A DNA stretch of 5,650 nucleotides from an uncultured Bacillota bacterium (GTDB lineage Bacteria; Bacillota; Clostridia; Caldicoprobacterales; UBA3941): NCBI GenBank assembly GCA_937960725.1, contig CALGOY010000002.1:1-5650 (forward strand), in the 5' to 3' direction. A program made the translations under genes and the position numbers. This document shows, piece by piece, positions 1 to 5,489 of the stretch. Within the stretch, counting starts at the first letter, position 1; each line of letters opens with the position of its first letter. The notes beneath the pieces were generated by a model. That model did not search any database. It had not been told where the DNA came from and was given only the letters and a program-made list of their open reading frames with translations.

Positions 1-37
1 CGTTGTGACTGGAGTTCAGACGTGTGCTCTTCCGATC
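1..37 (+). other. Illumina TruSeq adapter contamination at the contig edge
   Basis: Bases 5-37 match, base for base, the Illumina TruSeq read-2/index adapter as I know it, from GTGACTGGAGTTC through GCTCTTCCGATC. The four bases before it (cgtt) would fall at the end of the sample index in that construct. On the minus strand the stretch is the familiar GATCGGAAGAGC read-through. It is not genomic DNA: the FolD reading frame runs straight into it and translates it as DRKSTRLNSSH, a peptide known from adapter-contaminated protein entries. The usual T at the adapter-insert junction is not seen, since base 38 is c. Trusted genomic sequence therefore starts at about 38 or 39. Confidence 0.97.
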
Positions 38-862
38 CACTGTATTTTCTAAAAGCATAGCAATAGTCATGGGACCTACGCCGCCTGGAACAGGTGTAAT
101 CCAGCCTGCCTTTTGAATCGCTTTGTCAAACACTACATCTCCTTTTAATTTACCATTGACTCTAGTGGTTCCCACATCGATAACGATAGCCCCTTCCTTA
201 ATGTAGCCGTCATCGATTGTTTCTGGTTGGCCTATTGCGACTACTAATATATCTGCGCTTGCTGCAATTTCCTTAAGATTTTTAGTTTTAGAGTGGCATA
301 TAGTAACGGTGGCATTGTTCTGAAGAAGCATTAGAGCAACAGGTTTTCCTACGATATTGCTTCTCCCAATGACCACGGCATGCTTTCCTGCTATGTCGGT
401 TCCCGTTTCACGAATTAATCTGATTATGCCTTTTGGAGTACAAGGCCTAAGACCTGGCTGTCCTACAAAAAGTTTTCCAGCAGAAACGGGATGAAATCCG
501 TCTACATCCTTTTTAGGGTCAATAGCCTCAATTACCATCCCTTCATCGATGTGGGAGGGCAGAGGCAGCTGCACAAGGATGCCATGGGTTTCTTTATCCT
601 CATTCAGCTTATATATCAAATCCAGCAATTCAGCTTGGCTAGTATTCTTTTCTAATTTAATAACCTGTGATTTTATTCCTACATCTTTACAAGCCCTTTC
701 CTTGTTGCGAACATAGATTTGCGATGCTGGATCATCGCCTACTAGTATTACAGTTAACCCAGGAACAATTCCCTTTTCTTGCTTAAGCTTTATTATATCT
801 TGGCGAATCGAATTTCTAACCGATTCCGCTATAGCTTTCCCATCAATTATTTGTCCTAACAT
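38..862 (-). CDS. folD: FolD, methylenetetrahydrofolate dehydrogenase/cyclohydrolase, 3' end lost
   Basis: FolD is a cytosolic bifunctional enzyme. It oxidises 5,10-methylene-THF to 5,10-methenyl-THF with NAD(P)+ and then hydrolyses it to 10-formyl-THF, supplying purine and formyl-Met-tRNA synthesis. Translation from ATG 862 gives 275 genomic residues. The known active-site positions fall at the E. coli numbering: Y50 and K54 (in YVRNKERAC), Q98 (in VQLPLP) and D121 (in KKDVDGFHP). The dinucleotide-binding segment GRSNIVGKP is at 166-174 and the family signature PVPGGVGPMT at 257-266. The family is usually about 280-290 residues, so roughly the last ten residues and the stop are missing because the contig breaks into adapter; this is an assembly truncation, not a pseudogene. 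A Shine-Dalgarno AGAGGA at 875-870 sits 7 bases before the ATG. The gene starts 4 bases after the upstream stop, so it is cotranscribed with the TsaD-like gene and nusB. Confidence 0.96.
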
Positions 863-866
863 AATC

Positions 867-1826
867 CTATCCTCTCCGTTTGTATTTTTTTAAACCCAAT
901 AGGGCAGTACCAACTGCACTGTCCTTTGATACTGAAGGTTCTGCAAAATATAGGCGTATATCTCTATTTATCTTGCTAAGCCTTGAAGCTATACGGCGGC
1001 GTAAAATGTTGCTAGATGCAACTCCGCCTACTAAAAGAATGTCTGTTACTCCACTTATTTCTACGCCTTTTAATATCCACTTCTCCAATGTTTTAGACAA
1101 ACATAAGTATACTGCTAGGGCAATGTCGGCGGGATTTTTCCCACTGTCGATCATGCGCATAGCGCATGTCTCTGCTCCCGAAAATCCTATGGTAGTATCC
1201 CGTACAAAGGATGGGATAATTACCTCGCCCTCTCTCCCTTCGGCTGCCAGCTTTTCTAAAGATGGACCAGCCGGGAAAGGCATGCCTAGGGCCACACCTA
1301 CCCTATCTACAAACTGCCCTGCGTGCAGATCTTGGGTATTTCCTATAATGGAAATGGAGAAGCCCTCCTCTTCTACCTTTACGTCTAACATCTCTGAAGT
1401 TCCGCCCGATAGATGTATAGCAATAAAATGGTCCGATGTAAGATCTGCTGCAGTATAAAGCCCAGCCATTATATGGCTTTCCTGATGTGTGGTTTCAAAA
1501 AAGGGGATATTTAATAAATTGGCATATGAACGGCCTACAAGGCTTGATACCATGAAAACAGGCATATAAGAATCTTCTACAGGCCGGGGTTTAGTGCTTG
1601 CACATATAGCTGCCAGGTCATTCGGCGAAGCTATCCGCCCCAGCTTTTCAGTTACTTCCGGCAAATTATGCAAGTGCTCAAAAAGTGCTTTTGATTGCCG
1701 TATCCCCCTTTGTCCTTGCTCTACCGGAAGCAGTTTCTGCTCGTTTAGTATGATGTTCCCTTCCAAGTCAACGATAGCCATTGAGGTTGTATAACAACTT
1801 GTATCAAAACCAACAATATATTTCAT
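867..1826 (-). CDS. TsaD/Kae1/Gcp-like paralog (M22-type, ASKHA fold), function unknown
   Basis: This 319-residue protein belongs to the TsaD/Kae1 family (formerly O-sialoglycoprotein endopeptidase). TsaD itself transfers threonylcarbamoyl to A37 of ANN-decoding tRNAs. The fold signatures are present in order: DTSCYTT at 8-14, HQESH at 114-118, HLSGGTS at 138-144, GQFVDRVGVALG at 170-181 followed by PAGP at 185-188, VGGVASSN at 266-273 and KDSAVGTA at 301-308. The three metal ligands of TsaD (two His of HxxxH and a late Asp) map to H114, H118 and D302. True TsaD usually reads ETSCDETA at the N-terminus and SGGHT in the middle; here these are DTSCYTT and SGGTS, and the protein is slightly short. 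I read it as a divergent paralog, probably nucleotide- and metal-binding, with the canonical tsaD elsewhere in the genome. The ATG overlaps the nusB stop (ATGA), and an AGGAG at 1839-1835 lies 8 bases upstream, so translation is probably coupled to nusB. Confidence 0.85.
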   Translation of the reverse strand: MKYIVGFDTSCYTTSMAIVDLEGNIILNEQKLLPVEQGQRGIRQSKALFEHLHNLPEVTEKLGRIASPNDLAAICASTKPRPVEDSYMPVFMVSSLVGRSYANLLNIPFFETTHQESHIMAGLYTAADLTSDHFIAIHLSGGTSEMLDVKVEEEGFSISIIGNTQDLHAGQFVDRVGVALGMPFPAGPSLEKLAAEGREGEVIIPSFVRDTTIGFSGAETCAMRMIDSGKNPADIALAVYLCLSKTLEKWILKGVEISGVTDILLVGGVASSNILRRRIASRLSKINRDIRLYFAEPSVSKDSAVGTALLGLKKYKRRG

Positions 1827-2251
1827 CTTTCAGGCTCCTCTGCCTTATCTTTTTTTCTGTCGCGCACAAAGCTACCCAGTATTCCATTTATAAAGGAACC
1901 CGATTTCTCTCCTCCATACTTTTTAGCCAGTTCAACTGCTTCATTGATTGAAACTTCATCAGGAATATCATCCCTATACATGATTTCATACATCGACAAT
2001 CGCAAAATTGATAAATCTACTTTTGCAATCCTTTGGATACTCCATCCTTTGGCATATTTGGAAATAGAGTCATTAATCTGTTGAGCGTATTTTTTTGTTC
2101 CTTCTAATACGTCATAGAGGTACTTCTTATCGCTATCCGTTAACCCAAACTCCTGCTCTAACATAGCGACAGTTTCTTTCTGCTCTTCTCCTGCGAGCTG
2201 TCTTTCGTAAAGTAATTTCATAGCTACTTCTCTTGCGTTCTTTCTGGACAT
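1823..2251 (-). CDS. nusB: NusB, transcription antitermination factor
   Basis: NusB is a small all-helical RNA-binding protein. With NusE (ribosomal protein S10) it binds boxA RNA and supports antitermination, mainly of rRNA operons. The 142-residue product begins MSRKNAREVAMKLLYERQ, which fits the family's usual start. The strongly conserved C-terminal half is present: W70, then RIAKVDLSILRLSMYE at 74-89, the IPDEVSINEAVELAKKYG region at 97-113 and SGSFINGILG at 117-126. It ends in a charged tail. The start at 2251 is preferred over the in-frame ATG at 2257 because GGAGG (2263-2259) is 7 bases from the former but only 1 base from the latter. The gene lies downstream of the DUF2273 gene and overlaps the TsaD-like gene by 4 bases. 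NusB next to FolD is common in Firmicutes. Confidence 0.96.
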   Translation of the reverse strand: MSRKNAREVAMKLLYERQLAGEEQKETVAMLEQEFGLTDSDKKYLYDVLEGTKKYAQQINDSISKYAKGWSIQRIAKVDLSILRLSMYEIMYRDDIPDEVSINEAVELAKKYGGEKSGSFINGILGSFVRDRKKDKAEEPER

Positions 2252-2258
2252 ATTCATT

Positions 2259-2263
2259 CCTCC
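2259..2263 (-). promoter_or_regulatory. Ribosome binding site that decides the nusB start
   Basis: GGAGG is followed by a 7-base spacer to the ATG at 2251-2249. The earlier in-frame ATG at 2257-2255 is only 1 base away, too close for normal initiation, so the shorter NusB (starting MSRKNAR) is preferred. Confidence 0.75.
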
Positions 2264-2274
2264 GAATTTTCATT

Positions 2275-2499
2275 TCATCTAAGTCCTGTTGGAAGTATTT
2301 TGTCCAAAAAATCCATAAACTTTTCTTTTTTATCAGTCATCCCGCCTACCCAATATCCAACATAGATGCATAGCGATAGGAAAAGCGTTTGCCAAAAACC
2401 TATTGACAACACCAATATACCAAATATGAAACCCACCAATATCCCGACTATTTTCCCTTTATGTAACTTTATAAAGTTCAACCAATTTTCATAGCTCAT
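2275..2499 (-). CDS. DUF2273 small membrane protein
   Basis: This 74-residue protein has the DUF2273 pattern: a short polar N-terminus (MSYENWLNFIKLHKGKI), two closely spaced hydrophobic helices at about 17-33 and 36-53 separated by a tight turn, and a charged C-terminal tail (DKKEKFMDFLDKILP). The family has no established biochemical function. In Firmicutes it is typically encoded beside Asp23/Gls24 proteins and AmaP, which suggests a role in the same membrane-associated envelope or stress module. A GGAGG at 2513-2509 lies 9 bases before the ATG and abuts the amaP stop at 2516-2514, so the two genes are probably translationally linked. The family assignment rests on size, topology and context rather than on a catalytic motif. 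Confidence 0.85.
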   Translation of the reverse strand: MSYENWLNFIKLHKGKIVGILVGFIFGILVLSIGFWQTLFLSLCIYVGYWVGGMTDKKEKFMDFLDKILPTGLR

Positions 2500-2513
2500 T
2501 TGCTGTAGCCTCC

Positions 2514-3077
2514 CTATTCTACCCTAGCTTTTTGGGCAGTAACTATATTATCTATGTAAATCCTAACTTCTTTCACCGCAATGCCGGAAATAGATTCTAT
2601 ATACTCCTTTATCTTCTGCTGAATATTTACCGTCAATTCGGGTAATTTCACATCAGGCATCACCATTATTCTTATCTGCACTCTTATACCATCCGGCTCC
2701 GGAACAATAAAACTTTTTGCATCTTTAACTTCGTTAAAACTTCTTACAGCTTTCTGAGCCAACGAATCCAATGTAGAAATGGATACCCGTATTATTCCTA
2801 AATCCGTGCTCTTTAAAAGTGCACTATGGGGCTTAGCTTTTCTCACGCCAGAGAATAGAAGTTTTATGCTAACAATCAAAAAAAGTAAGGCCACAGCAAT
2901 TAATATGACAATTGATTGTCTATTAAAAATAATGCTAGCAATATAGCCGCCAACCGCATTGATTGATATAAGCCCTATTGCCGCACCTAGTGATATCAAT
3001 AGAAGAAACAGTGACACAAGGATTATTGCTAACGTATAAATAGACAATAAAAAACGATCAAAAATACTTATCTTCAT
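2514..3077 (-). CDS. amaP: AmaP-like alkaline shock response membrane anchor protein
   Basis: The 187-residue product has two N-terminal transmembrane helices at about 9-37 and 55-75, separated by a short loop. They are followed by a basic stretch (GVRKAKPH) and a cytoplasmic alpha/beta domain at about 95-180 that resembles Asp23: ELTVNIQQKIKEYIESISG followed by the strand VKEVRIYIDNI. In Staphylococcus aureus, AmaP anchors Asp23 to the membrane, and this size, topology and neighbourhood match that protein. By inference it recruits the Asp23-family protein encoded immediately upstream. The start is ATG 3077, with an AGGGGG ribosome-binding site at 3090-3085 and a 7-base spacer. The 46-base gap from the preceding gene is the largest inside this operon but shows no terminator. 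Confidence 0.87.
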   Translation of the reverse strand: MKISIFDRFLLSIYTLAIILVSLFLLLISLGAAIGLISINAVGGYIASIIFNRQSIVILIAVALLFLIVSIKLLFSGVRKAKPHSALLKSTDLGIIRVSISTLDSLAQKAVRSFNEVKDAKSFIVPEPDGIRVQIRIMVMPDVKLPELTVNIQQKIKEYIESISGIAVKEVRIYIDNIVTAQKARVE

Positions 3078-3123
3078 CCGCCTGCCCCCTTTTCCCCTGC
3101 ATCAAAGCGGTACAAATAAATCG

Positions 3124-3507
3124 TCAATTTTCAAGCTCTACTTCTGGTTGTTTGGATTCTTTAGGAAAATTAACTCCTTGAATATAGATATTTACTTCCA
3201 CAACTTTTAAGCCGGTCATCGTTTCTACAGCCTTTTTTACATTCTCTTGAATATTCCATGCAACCTCGGGAATTCTAACTCCATACTCTACAACAACATA
3301 TAGATCAATGGCCGTTTCCTTTTCTCCTACTTCTACTTTCACTCCCCTAGAATGGCTTTTCTTTCCAAACATCTCGGCGATCCCGCTGCTCATAGAGGCA
3401 ACTCCTGGTACCTCCACAGCAGCCAAGCCTGCTATAGTTGCAACCACATCATCAGCAAAAATTACTTTCCCGTAATCATCCAATTTCTTTTCTGTTACTT
3501 CCGACAA
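3124..3507 (-). CDS. Asp23/Gls24 family envelope stress response protein
   Basis: The family is small, soluble and often membrane-associated through AmaP. Its molecular role is unsettled but linked to cell-envelope stress, and B. subtilis YqhY is a relative next to nusB-folD. The 127-residue product shows the family layout: a YGKVIFADDVVATIAGLAA opening, the VPGVASMSSG segment, GVKVEV followed by AIDLYVVVEYGVRIPEVAW, then the helix NIQENVKKAVETMTGL and the closing strand VVEVNIYIQGVNF. The tail is acidic. I place the start at TTG 3507 because GGGGGTG (3520-3514) is a good Shine-Dalgarno 6 bases upstream. An in-frame GTG at 3516 would add three residues, but it lies inside that Shine-Dalgarno and has no ribosome-binding site of its own. 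It is the first gene after the promoter at 3567-3539. Confidence 0.9.
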   Translation of the reverse strand: MSEVTEKKLDDYGKVIFADDVVATIAGLAAVEVPGVASMSSGIAEMFGKKSHSRGVKVEVGEKETAIDLYVVVEYGVRIPEVAWNIQENVKKAVETMTGLKVVEVNIYIQGVNFPKESKQPEVELEN

Positions 3508-3513
3508 AACGTC

Positions 3514-3520
3514 CACCCCC
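3514..3520 (-). promoter_or_regulatory. Unusual ribosome binding site deciding a TTG start
   Basis: GGGGGTG can pair with the anti-Shine-Dalgarno CCUCCAC of 16S rRNA over seven positions with one G-U pair. A 6-base spacer (GACGTT) leads to TTG at 3507-3505. It contains the alternative GTG start within itself, which argues against that GTG being used. Confidence 0.6.
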
Positions 3521-3538
3521 GTTTATTTTTGTATTTTT

Positions 3539-3567
3539 ATTATAGCAAAAGCATAATAAATTTACAA
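3539..3567 (-). promoter_or_regulatory. Sigma-A-type promoter of the asp23-amaP-nusB-folD operon
   Basis: The minus strand carries TTGTAA (3567-3562; 4 of 6 match to TTGACA), a 17-base spacer and a perfect TATAAT (3544-3539). The -10 is preceded by TGC, giving an extended -10 (TGCTATAAT). A start of transcription near 3532 is inferred, which would leave a leader of about 25 bases before the asp23-family start. The promoter begins two bases beyond the T-run of the upstream terminator. This suggests vegetative expression separate from the sporulation operon. Confidence 0.85.
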
Positions 3568-3569
3568 AC

Positions 3570-3594
3570 AAAAAAGAGACCCTATCTAGGTCTC
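3570..3594 (-). terminator. Rho-independent terminator after spoIIIAH
   Basis: On the minus strand a perfect 6-bp stem, GAGACC (3594-3589) with GGTCTC (3581-3576), closes a 7-base loop (TAGATAG) and is followed at once by six T residues (3575-3570). It begins 7 bases after the spoIIIAH stop. On the plus strand the hairpin lacks a following T-run, so it should act only on minus-strand transcription. It separates the sporulation operon from the next promoter. Confidence 0.88.
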
Positions 3595-3601
3595 AATGCT
3601 T

Positions 3602-4201
3602 CTAAACCATAGGAATAATTTTTATGCTATCTGCACTTTTTCCCGATTCTCTCTTAACTATATCTAGAATCTGAGCAACTTCCTCCGGCTTTAATTCCGA
3701 CCTATTAACAATTACATTAACGCTATTTTTACTCATCATTACTATTGTATCTTCAAAACCTTTTGCTTTAATTAGTCCTTCGATAAGCAATTCCTTTTCC
3801 ATATTATCTGCTATTTCTAAAAGCTGGGCTTGGGCTTCCTTTTTCATTTCTGCATCGGAATTTGGATTATCGACTATCTCCCTGATAACTTCTATCTCTT
3901 TTTTTCGAGTATTTTCCCTCTCTATGCGATAATTTGCGAAAAAGCTTCCTTTCGTGGACGTCGTACTGACATCTTCAACTTCGCCATCTTCAGTGATTTC
4001 ATCCCCATCTAGCTCTTCTGAAGCATCGCTTACGGTCACCTTTGAAGCTTCCACCTCTTCATTATCCGTATCATTCATTGCGGTTTCAACATTGTCTTTA
4101 TTTAACATTTTCTGATTGTAGGCAAAATTTAAGTAACCTGTAATTATCAAAAGCACTACTAATATACTTATAACTATGTTTTTTCGCTGCAATATTAACA
4201 T
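3602..4201 (-). CDS. spoIIIAH: SpoIIIAH, stage III sporulation channel protein
   Basis: SpoIIIAH sits in the mother-cell outer forespore membrane. Its extracellular domain binds forespore SpoIIQ to form the channel between the two cells. The 199-residue product has an N-terminal membrane anchor at about 9-27. A strongly acidic linker follows, with 18 Asp/Glu in residues 36-78. Next is a conserved helical region beginning FFANYRIERENTRKKEIE at 88-105 and a C-terminal ring-building (YscJ/FliF-like) domain at about 135-198: helix EKELLIEGLIKAKG, strand DTIVMM, strand SVNVIVN, helix KPEEVAQILDIVKRES, strand SIKIIPMV. The start is ATG 4201 with an AGGAG at 4214-4210 and an 8-base spacer. It is the last gene of the operon and is followed by the terminator at 3594-3570. 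By analogy with B. subtilis, transcription is under sigma-E from a promoter upstream of this window. Confidence 0.95.
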   Translation of the reverse strand: MLILQRKNIVISILVVLLIITGYLNFAYNQKMLNKDNVETAMNDTDNEEVEASKVTVSDASEELDGDEITEDGEVEDVSTTSTKGSFFANYRIERENTRKKEIEVIREIVDNPNSDAEMKKEAQAQLLEIADNMEKELLIEGLIKAKGFEDTIVMMSKNSVNVIVNRSELKPEEVAQILDIVKRESGKSADSIKIIPMV

Positions 4202-4219
4202 TTAAATCACTCCTTTTTA

Positions 4220-4810
4220 TTATTTTTCCATTGGAAAAACTTCAACTTGATTTGATTTAACACCCAATGCAATTTGTGTGGCTTTTAATAACTCGAGTTT
4301 TACCCTTATATCCTCAGCCCCCTCCGCGATGACAATTACTCCTTTTATCTCAGGTTCCACCTCCTTCAGCACTAGAGGTTCAGTTCCTTCTGAATTACTG
4401 ATAGTTACTGGCTGGGTATTAGTGTCAGTCTGGTTGATACTCCGAATGCCCCCGTTATTATCCTCCTCTTGAGTTACAGTGGTGGACTCTACACTGCTAA
4501 AAGCAGGAACTATTTCTTTTCCCGATTTATACGTGATCATAACTTCAACTTTTCCTGCCCCTTTAATCCGAGAAAGGGCCTGTTCAAGCCTAAGCTCCTG
4601 CTGATCCCGGAATCCTTCCTCCTGCACCCAATGAACTCCCGCCTGACCTTTAGAGCCTTCTTCGTCATCGGACCTAGAAGAGGGGATATTTAATGTTGAA
4701 GCATATATACTTATAATGATAGCAATAATTAGTATAGCTATGATGTACTCTATATTTTTTATGCCTTTTAATTTCTCTGCTATTTTTTTAAGTGGATCTT
4801 TATCGGTCAT
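4220..4810 (-). CDS. spoIIIAG: SpoIIIAG, stage III sporulation ring protein
   Basis: SpoIIIAG is a mother-cell membrane protein. In B. subtilis its extracellular part forms a large ring with a beta-barrel-like insertion, related to the ring proteins of type III secretion systems. The 196-residue product has a basic N-terminus, one transmembrane helix at about 20-38 and a polar linker (44-68). Its ring-building domain is split: helix 70-84 and strand KVEVMITYK at 87-95, a Ser/Thr/Asn-rich insertion at about 97-154, then strand KGVIVIAEGA at 156-165, helix 166-183 and strand NQVEVFPM at 187-194. The insertion is where the family places its extra beta region. The start is ATG 4810; GGAGG at 4823-4819 lies 8 bases upstream. 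Eighteen bases separate it from spoIIIAH. Confidence 0.94.
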   Translation of the reverse strand: MTDKDPLKKIAEKLKGIKNIEYIIAILIIAIIISIYASTLNIPSSRSDDEEGSKGQAGVHWVQEEGFRDQQELRLEQALSRIKGAGKVEVMITYKSGKEIVPAFSSVESTTVTQEEDNNGGIRSINQTDTNTQPVTISNSEGTEPLVLKEVEPEIKGVIVIAEGAEDIRVKLELLKATQIALGVKSNQVEVFPMEK

Positions 4811-4849
4811 CTTTTGTCCCTCCCTACTTAATTTTTAATTATTTAAATG

Positions 4850-5461
4850 TTAGCGAGACTCATCCTTCCAATATATATAGATATTAGACGGATCAACATT
4901 ATATACATCCGAGATATGTTTTTTTATATCAGACAGCATTTCTTCATCTATATAGGTCGCATCTTCTATTTTATTTACTTTTTCTCCAGTACCGTCTACA
5001 GATATCTCTATGGGTTCGACAGCCCCCAACCTCTTTTCTTTTTCTATTTCTATGTATATTCCATCTATAGCTTCTATATCTTGGATATTGTCTTCATCAA
5101 GTTCTACTTGCACATTTACGTTGGAGTAGCCAGTTAATTTTCGTACCTGATGGGATATATATTTCTCTAAATTGTTTCGAAACATCTTTATTACTTGATT
5201 TTGCTGGGTCTCAGCCATAATCTTCCGTTGGTACTCTAGGGATTTCACATCTAAGTCAAAAACGTTTAAAGCGATATATTTCTCCAATTCTGGAAGCTTA
5301 TTAAATAGGTCTAAAATGGGATTTAAAATCACAACTACAGTGACTAAGCCGATTATAAACCTGCTATACTTCTTTAAATTTCCATTAGGCATCACTATAT
5401 CTAAAAGTACTCCTATTAAGGATATGGATACTATATTAATAATCCATTCTTTTATAATCAT
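4850..5461 (-). CDS. spoIIIAF: SpoIIIAF, stage III sporulation membrane protein
   Basis: SpoIIIAF belongs to the SpoIIIA complex in the mother-cell membrane around the forespore. The 203-residue product has two N-terminal transmembrane helices at about 6-24 and 34-52, joined by a short PNGNLKKYSR loop; this arrangement is characteristic of the family. A helical stretch follows (about 72-110). The soluble domain is of ring-building type: strand NVNVQVELDE at 114-123, strand GIYIEIEK at 134-141, a variable loop, helix EEMLSDIKKHISDVY at 173-187 and a closing strand SNIYIYW at 192-198. The start is ATG 5461, with an AGGAG at 5472-5468 and a 6-base spacer. It lies 28 bases after spoIIIAE and 39 AT-rich bases before spoIIIAG. 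Loop regions in this family vary, so identity rests on topology, domain and gene order together. Confidence 0.92.
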   Translation of the reverse strand: MIIKEWIINIVSISLIGVLLDIVMPNGNLKKYSRFIIGLVTVVVILNPILDLFNKLPELEKYIALNVFDLDVKSLEYQRKIMAETQQNQVIKMFRNNLEKYISHQVRKLTGYSNVNVQVELDEDNIQDIEAIDGIYIEIEKEKRLGAVEPIEISVDGTGEKVNKIEDATYIDEEMLSDIKKHISDVYNVDPSNIYIYWKDESR

Positions 5462-5489
5462 TTGTATCTCCTGCCTTAAGAAGTCATAT

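Noticed and set aside
38..862. folD as a pseudogene because it lacks a stop codon
   Set aside because: All active-site residues are present, and the missing end coincides exactly with the adapter, so the loss is technical.
880..1458. A 192-codon plus-strand open frame opposite the TsaD-like gene
   Set aside because: It is antisense to a gene with clear family motifs. Its translation shows no recognisable domain, and no convincing ribosome-binding site or promoter was seen.
867..1826. Calling this gene tsaD, or an O-sialoglycoprotein endopeptidase
   Set aside because: The N-terminal ETSCDET and central SGGHT signatures are altered and the protein is slightly short. The peptidase activity once assigned to this family is not considered its function.
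3078..3123. Possible regulatory hairpin (CCGC with GCGG) before amaP
   Set aside because: Only about four base pairs over a long loop, with no T-run. It is too weak to call as a terminator or regulator.
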